NCBI GenBank assembly: GCA_003576705.1
Contig: QOZS01000037.1
Span: forward strand, 1-59,075
Origin: Desertibaculum subflavum
GTDB taxonomy: Bacteria > Pseudomonadota > Alphaproteobacteria > Ferrovibrionales > Ferrovibrionaceae
Direction: 5' to 3'
Length of the DNA: 59,075 bases
The position numbers and the translations under genes were made by a program. This document shows positions 49,467 through 58,723 of this stretch, piece after piece. The notes under the pieces are model-generated. The model ran no database searches. It saw only the letters and a list, made by a program, of their open reading frames with translations, and had not been told where the DNA came from. Positions within the stretch are counted from its first letter, which is position 1, and each line of letters opens with the position of its first letter.

Positions 49467-50975
49467 ATGGCGATCGGTCCCCGGCTGGAGTTACGGCATA
49501 GCCAGACGCTGGTCATGACGCCGCAGCTGCAGCAGGCGATCAAGCTGCTGCAGTTCTCCAACCTGGAGCTCCGCGAATACGTCGAGACCGAGCTCGAGCG
49601 CAATCCGCTGCTCGAGCGCGTCGACGGCGAGGGCGCCGAGGGGGGCGGCGAGGAGCCGGCCGCCCCGCTCCCGTCGGCGGGGGAGCCGATGTCGCTCGAT
49701 TCCGACGGAGCGCCGGCCGCGGCGGCCGAAGCGATCGACGTCGACTACGAGAACGTATTCAACAACGACAGCTCGGCTGACGCGCCGTCGCCGGAAGGGC
49801 TGGGCGATGCCTATTACCCCGAGCGCGGCGGCCGCGGCGGCTTCGACGAGGATCTGCCGGGCCTGGAAGGCACCCTTACCAGCCCGCCGACCTTGAAGGA
49901 GCACCTGACCGAACAGCTGCAGGTCACCTTCACCGACCCGGCGGACCGCCTGCTCGCCGCCGTGCTGATCGATGGGCTCGACGAGGCTGGCTATCTCACC
50001 ATCGACCTCGCCGAGCTCGCGGCCCGGGTCGGCATCGACCTCGGCCGGATCGAGGCACTGGTGCGCCGGCTGCAGGGCTTCGACCCGACCGGCGTGTTCG
50101 CGCGCGACCTGAAGGAATGCCTGGCCCTGCAGCTGAAGGAGCGGAACCGGTTCGACCCGGCCATGGCGGCCCTGCTCGACAACCTGCCGCTGGTGGCGCG
50201 CAAGGACATCCAGGCGCTGGTCCGGCTCTGCGGCGTCGATGCCGAGGACGTGGCCGACATGATCGGCGAGATCCGCGCGCTCAACCCCAAGCCCGGCAAC
50301 GCCTTCGAGACCGATGTGGTGCAGACCCTGGTGCCCGACGTGTTCGTGCGCCGCGCCGCCGACGGCGGCTGGAACATCGAGCTGAACGCCGACACCCTGC
50401 CGCGGCTTCTGGTCAATACGCGCTACCACGCCCGCGTGCTGTCGCAGTCCCGCGGCAAGACCGACAAGGTGTTCCTGTCCGATTGCCTGGCTTCCGCCAA
50501 CTGGCTGATTCGCTCGCTGGACCAGCGCGCCAACACCATCCTCAAGGTGGCGGCCGAGCTGGTGAAGCGGCAGGAGGGCTTTCTGCAGCACGGCGTCAAG
50601 CACCTGAAGCCGCTCAACCTGCGCACCATCGCCGAGGCGATCGAGATGCACGAGAGCACGGTGAGCCGGGTCACCTCGAACAAGTACATGGCGACGCCGC
50701 GCGGCATCTACGAGATGAAGTATTTCTTCACCGCCTCGCTCGGCTCGACCGATGGCGGCGACAGCCACTCGGCCGAGGCGGTGCGCGCCCGCATCCGCGA
50801 GCTGGTGGATGCCGAGACGGCGGACGACATCCTGTCCGACGACAAGATCTGCGAGCTCCTGAAGGCGGAAGGCATCGACATCGCCCGCCGCACCGTCGCC
50901 AAGTACCGCGAGGCGATGCGCATCGGAAGCTCCGCCGAGCGGCGCCGGACGAAACGGCTTGAAAAGCAGAAGTGA
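49467..50975 (+). CDS. rpoN: RNA polymerase sigma-54 factor
   Basis: A 502-aa RpoN. Region I is the Gln/Leu-rich start (RHSQTLVMTPQLQQAIKLLQ); region II is acidic and Gly-rich (about 50-110); the core-binding domain follows; the HTH contains MHESTVSRVTSNKYM; and the RpoN box ends ARRTVAKYREAMRI. It directs transcription with AAA+ activators from -24/-12 promoters. It follows lptB by 17 bp. Confidence 0.97.
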   Translation: MAIGPRLELRHSQTLVMTPQLQQAIKLLQFSNLELREYVETELERNPLLERVDGEGAEGGGEEPAAPLPSAGEPMSLDSDGAPAAAAEAIDVDYENVFNNDSSADAPSPEGLGDAYYPERGGRGGFDEDLPGLEGTLTSPPTLKEHLTEQLQVTFTDPADRLLAAVLIDGLDEAGYLTIDLAELAARVGIDLGRIEALVRRLQGFDPTGVFARDLKECLALQLKERNRFDPAMAALLDNLPLVARKDIQALVRLCGVDAEDVADMIGEIRALNPKPGNAFETDVVQTLVPDVFVRRAADGGWNIELNADTLPRLLVNTRYHARVLSQSRGKTDKVFLSDCLASANWLIRSLDQRANTILKVAAELVKRQEGFLQHGVKHLKPLNLRTIAEAIEMHESTVSRVTSNKYMATPRGIYEMKYFFTASLGSTDGGDSHSAEAVRARIRELVDAETADDILSDDKICELLKAEGIDIARRTVAKYREAMRIGSSAERRRTKRLEKQK

Positions 50976-51011
50976 CAATAGAATCAGCTAGTTAACTATT
51001 TCCGGGTAACG

Positions 51012-51040
51012 TTGACACCGCGAGGGGCCTTCGCTAGCTT
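51012..51040 (+). promoter_or_regulatory. Candidate sigma-70 promoter for hpf-like/ptsN
   Basis: Perfect TTGACA (51012-51017), 17-nt spacer, TAGCTT (51035-51040). It lies 73 bp before the hpf-like start, in the 137-bp gap after rpoN, so hpf and ptsN may be expressed independently of rpoN. Confidence 0.6.
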
Positions 51041-51112
51041 GCCGGCCTCCGCACGACGGGCTTCAGCCTTCGACCGGCCCCGAGGGGCCACTGCCGCAAC
51101 AGCGGATAAGGC

Positions 51113-51472
51113 ATGCACATCCAGGATCCGGGTCAGGACAACGATAACGGCGACAGCTTGCATTGCGCCGCGCTTGGTCGGTTGGCCGCCGCTTCGGCGG
51201 TGGGCTGCCGTTGCGCGGTGGCCGTGGGTGCGCGCCGCGACCGGGCCCTGGCGATCGGCGATGGGGCGAGGCAACGACTCGGGCGGCTCGAACGTTATCT
51301 GACGCGGCGCGGGAGCGTGTCCGCGGCGGCAAGCCGGGGAACCGGCGCGCCGGCCGCACTGACCTCCCTCAATGCGATGCACGGAGGTTTGCATCTTGTT
51401 TACCGGCGCCCGAGTGGCGACATCGACTGGACCGGGACCGACGCAGGCCCGGACCGGTTCGCGAGGGGATAA
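51113..51472 (+). CDS. Shortened, divergent hibernation-promoting factor (HPF)-like protein
   Basis: A 119-aa continuous frame at the usual hpf position between rpoN and ptsN. Three parts match long-form HPF in one frame: the start M.IQ..G...D.GD.L (residues 1-16), a helix D.A......L.RY..R in the middle (DGARQRLGRLERYLTRR), and the C-terminal dimerisation hallmark SLNAMHGGLHLVYRRPSG. Long HPF is about 190 aa, so the central strands and part of the linker are missing or unrecognisable. It could be a decayed gene still open, or a fast-evolving functional one. AAGG lies just before the ATG. Confidence 0.7.
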   Translation: MHIQDPGQDNDNGDSLHCAALGRLAAASAVGCRCAVAVGARRDRALAIGDGARQRLGRLERYLTRRGSVSAAASRGTGAPAALTSLNAMHGGLHLVYRRPSGDIDWTGTDAGPDRFARG

Positions 51473-51485
51473 GGCGGGACATACG

Positions 51486-51947
51486 ATGGAGATCGTCGAC
51501 CTGCTCGGGCCGGAAGCGGTCATCGGGCAGCTCAAGGTCACGAGCAAGAAGCAGGCGCTCCAGGAGCTTGCCCAGCGCGCCGCTCGGCTGACCGGTATCC
51601 AGGAGCGGACCATCTTCGACGTGCTGATCGAGCGCGAACGGCTCGGCACGACCGGAGTCGGCCACGGTATCGCCATCCCGCATGGCAAGCTGCCGGGCCT
51701 CGCGCAGCTCCGCGGCCTGTTTGCGCGCTGCGATCACCCGATCGATTTCGATTCGATCGACGAGATGCCGGTCGACCTCATCTTCGTGCTGCTCGCGCCG
51801 GATACCGCCGGGGCCGACCACCTGAAGGCGCTCGCGCGCGTCTCCCGCCTGTTCCGCGACCGCGCCATGTGCGAGAAGCTGCGCGGCACCTCCGACCCGG
51901 AAGCGCTCTACGCCCTGCTCACTTCCAAGACGAACGGCGGGCACTGA
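51486..51947 (+). CDS. ptsN: PTS-Ntr EIIA protein PtsN
   Basis: A 153-aa EIIA(Ntr). The phospho-accepting His66 is in GHGIAIPHGKL. IFVLLAPDTAGADHLKALARVSRLF is the conserved second half. It receives phosphate from the nitrogen-PTS (EI-Ntr and HPr; the HPr here is at 15.6 kb) and regulates potassium, nitrogen and stress functions. ATG at 51486 is 13 bp after the hpf-like stop. Confidence 0.96.
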   Translation: MEIVDLLGPEAVIGQLKVTSKKQALQELAQRAARLTGIQERTIFDVLIERERLGTTGVGHGIAIPHGKLPGLAQLRGLFARCDHPIDFDSIDEMPVDLIFVLLAPDTAGADHLKALARVSRLFRDRAMCEKLRGTSDPEALYALLTSKTNGGH

Positions 51948-51968
51948 GGCCCGTCGCCTGCCGGGGGC

Positions 51969-54479
51969 TCACGCCGCGCGCAGGATCTGCGCCGTCCGGC
52001 CCGACAGCGCCGCCCAGGTGGCGCCGAGGCCGACGGCGATGGTGATGGCGGCGCCGCCCAGCACGGTGAGCGCCAGCGCCGCCGGCGCGAGCTGCCAGTC
52101 GAGCTTCATCACGCCCACGATCACGACATAGCTGGCGCCGGCGCCGATCAGGGCCGCGATCACGCCGGCGACGCCGCCGAGCAGGGCGTATTCGGCGAGG
52201 TGGCTGCCGACGATGTTGCCGCGGGTCGCGCCCAGCGCCTTCAGCACCGCCGCTTCCTTGAGCCGGCGCCGCTGGTCGGCGCCGATCGCGCCGGCCAGCA
52301 CCAGGATGCCGGCCACCACGGCGACGCCGCCGGCAATGCGGATGGCGAGCCCGATCTGGCCGAGCGTGTCGTTGATGGTGTCAAGCGTCTCCTTGACGCG
52401 GATCGCGGTGACATTGGGGAAGCGGTCAGTGACGGCGCGGAACAAAGCTTCCTCCGCCGGACCGTCGGCGCGGACGGTGGCGATCACCGTGTGCGGGGCG
52501 CGTTCCAGGAAGCCCGGCGCGAACACGATCGCGTAGTTGATGCCGAGCGAAGTCCAGTCGATGCGGCGCAGGTTGGCGATGGTCGCCGTCACTTCGCGGC
52601 CGAGCACGTTGAGCCCGAGCGTGTCGCCGACCTTGAGACCGAGATCCTCGGCGATGCGGGCGTCGAAGGAGATCAGCGGCGGGCCCTTGTAGTCGCGCGG
52701 CCACCACTGGCCGGCAATCACGGTCGAGCCTTCCGGCGGGTCCAGCGCGAAAGTGAGGCCGCGATCGCCGCGCATCGCCCATTGCGAGCCGGCGGCGACC
52801 GAGGCCTTCTCCGCCGGCACGCCGTTCACCTGGGTGATGCGGCCGCGCAGGTTGGGCACCGTGCGCAGCGCCGAGGTGCCGGGCACGCCGCGCACGGCCT
52901 CCATGAACGCCGGAAGCTGATCGGGCTGGATGTCGACGAAGAAGAAGGCCGGCGCGTCTTCCGGCAGGCGCTCGGTCAGTACGCGGGAGAGATTGGCTTC
53001 GATCTCCGCCAGGGTCGCGAGCACGGCGAGGCCGAGGCCGAGCGAGAGCAGGATCGACGTCGTGGCGGCACCGGGGCGGTGCAGCGCGCCGATGGCGAGG
53101 CGGATCAACGGCGCGCGCAGGCGCGGCGCGCGGCGCGCCAGGGCGGCCACGCCGCGCGCGGCAAGGCCGAGCACCAGGAAGGCGCCGAGCGCGCCGGCGA
53201 CGAACCAGGCGGAGACGATCTTCTCGCTGGTGGTGGCGACGGCGAGGGCCGCGAGCAGGATCGCGGCGGCAGCGGTCGCGGCGATGTAGATGCCGCGCGG
53301 ACGTTGCCGTTCCGGCGCGACGATGTCGCGGAACAGGCCGGCCGGCGCGATCTCGCGTGCCCGGCCGAGCGGCCAGAGCGCGAAGACCGTGGCCGCGAGC
53401 GTCCCATACACCGCGGCCATCAGGAGCGCACCGGGATAGAAGCCGCCGGTCGCGCCGACGGGCAGCTTGTCGGCGAGCAGCGGCAGCGCGACGAAGGGCA
53501 CGGCGACGCCGATGGCGAGCCCGATAACGGTGCCGATCAGGGCCAGAATGGCGACTTGCAGGCCGTAGACGGCAACGATGGTGCCGCCCGGCGCGCCGAG
53601 GCATTTCAGCGTTGCGATGGTGGCGATCTTGCCGTCGAGATGGCTGCGCACGGCATTCGCCACCGCGACGCCGCCGACCAGCAGCGCGGTCAGGCCGACC
53701 AGGGTGAGGAAGGCGCCGATGCGCCCGATCCATTGCGACAGCGCGGGGTTGGCGTTGCTCGGGTCCAGGATGCGCCAGCCGGCATCCGGGTACAGCCGCT
53801 TCGCCTCGGCCACCACCGCGGGCGTCGCGGCCGCAGAGGGCAGGGCAAGGTGATAGGACCAGCGCACCAGGCTGCCCGGCTGCACCAGGCCGGTGGCGTC
53901 GAGCGCGGCATGGCCGACCATGACGCGGGGGCCCAGGATCAGCCCTTCGGCGCCGCGGTCCGGCTCGCGGGCGATGATGCCGCGCACCACCAGATCGGCC
54001 TCGCCGATCCGCAAGGTGGCGCCGACACCCACATCCAGCCGGATGGCGAGGGCTTCGTCGATCAAGGCGTCGCGCGGGCCCAGCGCCTTGCTCGGACTGG
54101 CCTCGAGCGTGCCGTAGAGCGGGTAGGCGGCGTCCACCGCCTTGAGCTCGATCAGCGTGCGGCGGTCGTTGGCCGGGGCGCGTGCCATGGCGCGCATGGC
54201 GGCGACGACGGAGACCCGCCCCTGGCGCTCGAGCCAGGCGCGCTCCTCCTGACCGGCTTCGCGATGGGTCAGCCGGAACTCGACATCGCCGCCGAGCAGG
54301 GCGCGGCCGTTGTCGCGCAGGCCCTCGACCAAGGCGGTGCCGAGCGAGCCGACGCCGGCGATCGCCGCGACGCCAAGCGCAAGGCACGCGATCAGGATGC
54401 GAAACCCCGCGAAGCCGCCGCGCAGCTCGCGCAGCGCCAGGCGGAGCGCGAGGGGTAGTCTTGGCGGCAACTGGCTCAA
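51969..54479 (-). CDS. FtsX-like ABC transporter permease, YbbP type
   Basis: An 836-aa membrane protein with two FtsX/MacB domains. TM1 is FRILIACLALGVAAIAGVGSL followed by a large periplasmic domain; a middle group of membrane segments (ILALIGTVIGLAIGVAVPFVALPL and others); and a C-terminal four-helix FtsX unit ending ALALTVLGGAAITIAVGLGATWAAL. It pairs with the ATPase upstream (4-bp overlap). The YbbAP complex next to tesA is thought to move lipid or hydrophobic cargo. Confidence 0.93.
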   Translation of the reverse strand: MSQLPPRLPLALRLALRELRGGFAGFRILIACLALGVAAIAGVGSLGTALVEGLRDNGRALLGGDVEFRLTHREAGQEERAWLERQGRVSVVAAMRAMARAPANDRRTLIELKAVDAAYPLYGTLEASPSKALGPRDALIDEALAIRLDVGVGATLRIGEADLVVRGIIAREPDRGAEGLILGPRVMVGHAALDATGLVQPGSLVRWSYHLALPSAAATPAVVAEAKRLYPDAGWRILDPSNANPALSQWIGRIGAFLTLVGLTALLVGGVAVANAVRSHLDGKIATIATLKCLGAPGGTIVAVYGLQVAILALIGTVIGLAIGVAVPFVALPLLADKLPVGATGGFYPGALLMAAVYGTLAATVFALWPLGRAREIAPAGLFRDIVAPERQRPRGIYIAATAAAAILLAALAVATTSEKIVSAWFVAGALGAFLVLGLAARGVAALARRAPRLRAPLIRLAIGALHRPGAATTSILLSLGLGLAVLATLAEIEANLSRVLTERLPEDAPAFFFVDIQPDQLPAFMEAVRGVPGTSALRTVPNLRGRITQVNGVPAEKASVAAGSQWAMRGDRGLTFALDPPEGSTVIAGQWWPRDYKGPPLISFDARIAEDLGLKVGDTLGLNVLGREVTATIANLRRIDWTSLGINYAIVFAPGFLERAPHTVIATVRADGPAEEALFRAVTDRFPNVTAIRVKETLDTINDTLGQIGLAIRIAGGVAVVAGILVLAGAIGADQRRRLKEAAVLKALGATRGNIVGSHLAEYALLGGVAGVIAALIGAGASYVVIVGVMKLDWQLAPAALALTVLGGAAITIAVGLGATWAALSGRTAQILRAA

Positions 54480-55186
54480 CGGGCGATCCGGCCGTCGGCG
54501 AGGCGCACGATGCGGTCGCAGCGCTCGGCCAGCGCCGCGTCATGGGTGACCAGGACCAAGGTCGCGCCGTGCCGGCGGCAGGTCTCGAACAACAGCTCGA
54601 CGATCCGCCCGCCGGTGGCGCCGTCGAGATTGCCGGTCGGCTCGTCGGCGAGCACGAGACGCGGCGCGCCGGCGACGGCGCGGGCCAGCGCGACGCGCTG
54701 CTGCTCGCCGCCCGAGAGTTGGGCGGGGTAGTGGTCCATGCGATGGCCGAGGCCGACCGCTTCGAGCTCGGCGGCGGCGATGGCGAAGGCGTCGGCGCGC
54801 CCGGCGAGCTCGAGCGGCACTGCCACGTTCTCCAGCGCCGTCATGGTCGGCAGCAGGTGGAAGGACTGGAACACGATGCCCATGGTGTCGCGCCGGAAGC
54901 GGGCCAGCGCATCCTCGTCGAGCCGGTTCAGCACCGCGCCGTTGATGCGGATCTCGCCCGAGGTCGCGCGCTCCAGCCCGGCCATGAGGGAGAGCAGCGA
55001 GGATTTGCCGGAGCCGGAGGGGCCGATGATGGCGACGCGCTCCGCCTGCCCTATATCCAGGTCGATGCCGCGCAGAATGTTGACGGGCCCGGCGCCCCCC
55101 ACCAGAGTGAGATGGATGTCGCGCAGAGAGATCAGCGGCGCAATCGCCGCTTGGTGCCCGTCCTTCGCCTTCACCGCGCTGTCCAA
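54476..55186 (-). CDS. ABC transporter ATP-binding protein, YbbA/LolD type
   Basis: A 236-aa ATPase with Walker A GPSGSGKSS, Q-loop FQSFHLLPTMTALENV, signature LSGGEQQR and Walker B LVLADEPTGNLD, all as in MacB/LolD-type ATPases. It works with the downstream FtsX-like permease. It is divergent from tesA (79-bp gap), the same arrangement as E. coli ybbA/tesA. Confidence 0.94.
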   Translation of the reverse strand: MDSAVKAKDGHQAAIAPLISLRDIHLTLVGGAGPVNILRGIDLDIGQAERVAIIGPSGSGKSSLLSLMAGLERATSGEIRINGAVLNRLDEDALARFRRDTMGIVFQSFHLLPTMTALENVAVPLELAGRADAFAIAAAELEAVGLGHRMDHYPAQLSGGEQQRVALARAVAGAPRLVLADEPTGNLDGATGGRIVELLFETCRRHGATLVLVTHDAALAERCDRIVRLADGRIAR

Positions 55187-55265
55187 GGCCCTCGACCTCC
55201 GTCGTCGCCGACCGGTCCTTTATGGCTCGCCCGGCCGGCAATTCAATCGCGCGATCATTAAATGC

Positions 55266-55877
55266 GTGACAGGTTTGTGGCTGCTCACGTCGATTCTGGC
55301 GCTTTCCGAGGCAGCCGCCGCCCGGGAGACCCTGGTCGTGGCGCTGGGCGACAGCCTGATGGCGGGCTACGGCCTCGACCCGGAGCAGGCCTTGCCGGCC
55401 CGGCTGGAATCGAAGCTGAAGGCCGACGGGCTGACGATACGCATCCAGAACGCCAGTGTCTCCGGCGACACCACCGCAGGGGGCCTGGCGCGCCTGGACT
55501 GGGCGATGGCCGACAAGCCGGACTTTGCGTTGGTGGCGCTGGGCGCCAACGACATGCTGCGTGGCCTGGACCCGGCGCAGATGCGCGCCAACCTCGACAA
55601 GATCCTGACCGAGCTGAAGGCGCGCGGCATCAAGCCGATCCTGTTCGGCATGCGCGCACAGCGCAATCTGGGCACGGACTACGTGAACGAGTTCGAGCAG
55701 GTCTATGCCGACCTCGCGCGGGCGCACGGCGTGCCGTTCTATCCGTTCCTGCTGGAGGGCATCGCCATGCAGCCGGGTTTCAACCTGCCCGATGGCCTGC
55801 ACCCGAATGCGCGCGGCATCGACGTGCTGGCCGATCGCATCGCACCGTTCCTGGAACGGGCGATCCGGGGCGGCTGA
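55266..55877 (+). CDS. tesA: Arylesterase/acyl-CoA thioesterase I, TesA-like
   Basis: A 203-aa SGNH hydrolase with a short signal peptide (LWLLTSILALSEAAA). Block I is VALGDSLMAGYGL (nucleophile Ser), block III GANDMLRGLDP, block V GLHPNARG (Asp/His). It hydrolyses acyl-CoA, esters or lysophospholipids in the periplasm. GTG at 55266 gives the signal peptide; an ATG at 55262 is in another frame. Divergent from the YbbA-type gene. Confidence 0.92.
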   Translation: MTGLWLLTSILALSEAAAARETLVVALGDSLMAGYGLDPEQALPARLESKLKADGLTIRIQNASVSGDTTAGGLARLDWAMADKPDFALVALGANDMLRGLDPAQMRANLDKILTELKARGIKPILFGMRAQRNLGTDYVNEFEQVYADLARAHGVPFYPFLLEGIAMQPGFNLPDGLHPNARGIDVLADRIAPFLERAIRGG

Positions 55878-55895
55878 GCGCGAAGCAGGGACCCG

Positions 55896-56441
55896 ATGAT
55901 CCGGCTGTTCGTCGCGTTGGCGCTGCCCGAGCGCCTGCGGCCCTGGGTGCAGGGCCTGCAATCCGGAATCCCCGGCGCCAGATGGGCGGTGCCGGAGAAC
56001 CTGCATCTGACCTTGCGTTTCATCGGCAATGTCGACGGTCGCCTGTTCGCCGACATCATGGACGTGCTCGCCGCCATCCGCGCGCCGGCCTTCGATCTGC
56101 AACTCGCCGGTCTCGGCCAGTTCGGCGAGCGCGGCCGGGTCGATAGCCTGTGGGTCGGCGCCGGCCGCAACCAGCCGCTCGACCGCCTGCAGGGCAAGGT
56201 GGAGACGGCGCTGCAGCGCCTCGGCCTCGAGCCGGAACACCGCAAGTTCCTGCCCCATCTGACCGTCGGCCGCCTGAAGAGCGCCCCGGCCGGGCGGGTG
56301 GCGGAATGGCTCGCCGCGCATGCAGGTTTCGCGCTGCCGCCGTTCCGCATCGACCGCTTCACCTTGTTCTCGAGCTATCTCGCCCGCGAGGGCGCGATCT
56401 ATCGTGCCGAGGCGGAATACCCCCTGACGGAGGCGGCGTGA
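55896..56441 (+). CDS. thpR: RNA 2',3'-cyclic phosphodiesterase (2H family)
   Basis: A 181-aa 2H phosphoesterase. The two catalytic motifs are HLTL (NLHLTLRFIG) and HLTV (LPHLTVGRL), each at the end of one half of the fold. It opens 2',3'-cyclic phosphates on tRNA halves and relatives. It lies 18 bp after tesA and overlaps cobB by 4 bp, so the three form an operon. Confidence 0.94.
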   Translation: MIRLFVALALPERLRPWVQGLQSGIPGARWAVPENLHLTLRFIGNVDGRLFADIMDVLAAIRAPAFDLQLAGLGQFGERGRVDSLWVGAGRNQPLDRLQGKVETALQRLGLEPEHRKFLPHLTVGRLKSAPAGRVAEWLAAHAGFALPPFRIDRFTLFSSYLAREGAIYRAEAEYPLTEAA

Positions 56442-57142
56442 GATACCAGCGCATCGTGGTGCTGACCGGGGCGGGCATTTCCGCCGAATCCGGCCTGGGC
56501 ACGTTCCGCGACGAGGACGGGCTCTGGACGAAATACGATCTGGAGGACGTGGCGACGCCGCAGGGCTTTGCCCGCGATCCGGCCTTCGTGCACGAATTCT
56601 ACAACGCCCGCCGGGTGAACCTCCGCGACGCGGTGCCCAACGCCGCACATCTCGCCCTGGCCGAGCTGGAACGGCGCCATCCAGGTCGCGTGCTGGTGGT
56701 GACGCAGAATGTCGACGACCTGCACGAGCGCGCCGGTTCGTGCAACATTCTGCACATGCATGGCGAATTGCTGAAACTGCGGTGCGAGAGCTGCGGGCAG
56801 GTGGCCGATTGGCCGGGCGACCTCGCGATCGCCACGCCTTGCCCCACCTGCGCCGTGCCCGGCTACGTGCGCCCGCATGTCGTATGGTTCGGCGAGATGC
56901 CGTTCCACATGCCGAAGATCGAGCTGGAGCTTGCGGTTTGCGACCTGTTTGTGTCGATCGGCACATCCGGCAACGTCTATCCCGCGGCAGGTTTCGTGGC
57001 CGAGGTGCGCCGGCAGGGCCGCGCTCATACCGTGGAGCTCAATCTGGAGCCGTCCGAAGGGGCGAGCCTGTTCGCGGAGGCCCGGCTCGGGCCCGCGACC
57101 ACGGTGGTGCCGGCTTTCGTGCGCGAGTTGATCGAAGCTTGA
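56438..57142 (+). CDS. cobB: NAD-dependent protein deacylase, CobB sirtuin
   Basis: A 234-aa sirtuin. VLTGAGISAESGLGTFRD is the NAD loop, TQNVDDLHERAG the catalytic core with the His in LHMHGELLKL, and four Zn Cys are in CESCG and CPTC. FYNARRV supplies the Tyr and Arg that favour succinyl/malonyl-lysine (class III). GTG at 56438 overlaps the thpR stop. It removes acyl groups from metabolic enzymes. Confidence 0.95.
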   Translation: MRYQRIVVLTGAGISAESGLGTFRDEDGLWTKYDLEDVATPQGFARDPAFVHEFYNARRVNLRDAVPNAAHLALAELERRHPGRVLVVTQNVDDLHERAGSCNILHMHGELLKLRCESCGQVADWPGDLAIATPCPTCAVPGYVRPHVVWFGEMPFHMPKIELELAVCDLFVSIGTSGNVYPAAGFVAEVRRQGRAHTVELNLEPSEGASLFAEARLGPATTVVPAFVRELIEA

Positions 57143-57251
57143 AATTTTCGATCGGGATGGAACTGGCGCGCGCCGGCGTTCGTACCAAGGCAGACTATGC
57201 CTGGGACGGAAGCGGGTGGTGGCTATCGGGGGAGCGAGGGAGCGGGGCCGG

Positions 57252-58652
57252 GTGATAGCGGACGGGCAGCGCCCGCGCCTGGCAGCCGGCATGTCGTCCC
57301 GGCTGCTGGTGCTGACAATCGCCTTTGCCATGCTGGCGGAGGTGCTGATCTATGTGCCGTCGGCCGCCCGCTTCTGGATGAGCTATCTCGGCGAGCGGAT
57401 CGGCGAGGCGCATCTCGCTTCGCTGGCTGTGGTCGAGGCGCCGAACAACGCCGTTTCGCCGGCGCTGGCGCGCGAGCTGCTGGCCAAGGCGGGCTCGCAC
57501 GCCGTGGCGCTGAAGATGCTCGGACGGCGATATCTGGTTGCCGTCGACGACATGCCGCCGCAGGTCGATGTCACCGTCGATCTGCGCGAGGCCGGCCCGC
57601 TGGACGCCATCATGTCGACCTTCCGCGTCCTGTTCGGCAACGGCAGCCGCGTCATGCTGGTGGTCGACGCGGCGCCGGGCACCGCCGGCGCCGTGGTCGA
57701 GACCATCGTCGACGAGGCGCCGCTGCGCGCCCAGCTGCTCGCCTTCTCCGGCCGCATCCTGACGCTGTCGCTGATCATCGCGATGATCACCGCAGGCCTT
57801 GTCTTCGTCAGCCTGCAATGGCTGTTCGTGCGGCCGATGCGCCGCCTGGCCGCCGACATGACCGCCTTCCGCCTCGCCCCGGAAGATCCCGGCCGGGTGG
57901 TCAGGCCGTCGGGCCGCGGCGACGAAGTGGGCGTGGCGGAGATGGAGCTCGCCTCGCTGCAGCGCGACCTGCAGCAGGCGCTGACCCAGAAGACCCATCT
58001 CGCCGCGCTCGGCACCGCGGTCGCCAAGATCAATCACGACCTGCGCAACATCCTGGCCACGGCGCAGCTGATGGCCGACCGCCTGCGCGAGAGCGAGGAT
58101 CCCACGGTCAGGCGAATCGCGCCGCGGCTGGTGGCCAGCATCGACCGCGCCGTCGATCTCTGCGCCCGCACGATGAAGTACGGCCGTGCCGACGAGCCGC
58201 CGCCGGTGAGGGAGTCGGTCGATCTCGCGCGGCTGTGGCGCCAGATCGCCGAGACGGTGACGCCGCCGGGCGAGAATCGCATCGCCTTCGATGCCGAGAT
58301 TCCGCCGGGCCTGACGGTGGAGGCGGATCGCGAGCAGCTGTTCCGCGTGCTGCTGAATCTGGCGCGGAATGCCGTGGGCGCCATTTCCGGCGAGGGCCGG
58401 GTCCGGCTTTCGGCGCGCGCCGGCAGCGGTGGCGCCGAGCTTCTGGTGGCGGATAGCGGCACGGGGCTGCCGGAAGCGGCGCGGCTGCATCTGTTCGAGC
58501 CGTTCGTCGCGGCGGGGCGCAGCGGCGGGACCGGGCTCGGCCTCGCCATCGCGCGCGACCTGGTGGTCGCGCATGGCGGCGAGATCGGCCTGCTGCGCAC
58601 CGGGCCGGAAGGCACGACGTTTCGAATTTTCCTGCCGTCGGCGGCCCGTTAA
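57252..58652 (+). CDS. Membrane sensor histidine kinase
   Basis: A 466-aa kinase. TM1 is LLVLTIAFAMLAEVLIYVP; a periplasmic domain of about 140 aa follows; TM2 is LTLSLIIAMITAGLVFVSL; HAMP-like region; phospho-acceptor His in KINHDLRNILATAQLMADRL; HATPase with N-box LLNLARNAVGAI, DSGTGL and GTGLGLAI. No response regulator is adjacent. GTG at 57252 is the preferred start (GGGAG upstream); GTG at 57216 and ATG at 57291 are alternatives. The stop overlaps a TTAACCAT sequence. Confidence 0.9.
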   Translation: MIADGQRPRLAAGMSSRLLVLTIAFAMLAEVLIYVPSAARFWMSYLGERIGEAHLASLAVVEAPNNAVSPALARELLAKAGSHAVALKMLGRRYLVAVDDMPPQVDVTVDLREAGPLDAIMSTFRVLFGNGSRVMLVVDAAPGTAGAVVETIVDEAPLRAQLLAFSGRILTLSLIIAMITAGLVFVSLQWLFVRPMRRLAADMTAFRLAPEDPGRVVRPSGRGDEVGVAEMELASLQRDLQQALTQKTHLAALGTAVAKINHDLRNILATAQLMADRLRESEDPTVRRIAPRLVASIDRAVDLCARTMKYGRADEPPPVRESVDLARLWRQIAETVTPPGENRIAFDAEIPPGLTVEADREQLFRVLLNLARNAVGAISGEGRVRLSARAGSGGAELLVADSGTGLPEAARLHLFEPFVAAGRSGGTGLGLAIARDLVVAHGGEIGLLRTGPEGTTFRIFLPSAAR

Positions 58653-58723
58653 CCATGCCGCGTAACCTGTCTTAAACTGACGCGGGCGTTGCATGGAGCC
58701 CTGGCATTTCCCGGGGGCTCGCC

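Noticed and set aside
52200..54458. 752-aa forward-strand ORF inside the YbbP-type gene
   Set aside because: Antisense shadow of a recognised FtsX-like permease; composition is dominated by Gly, Arg, Asp and Gln.
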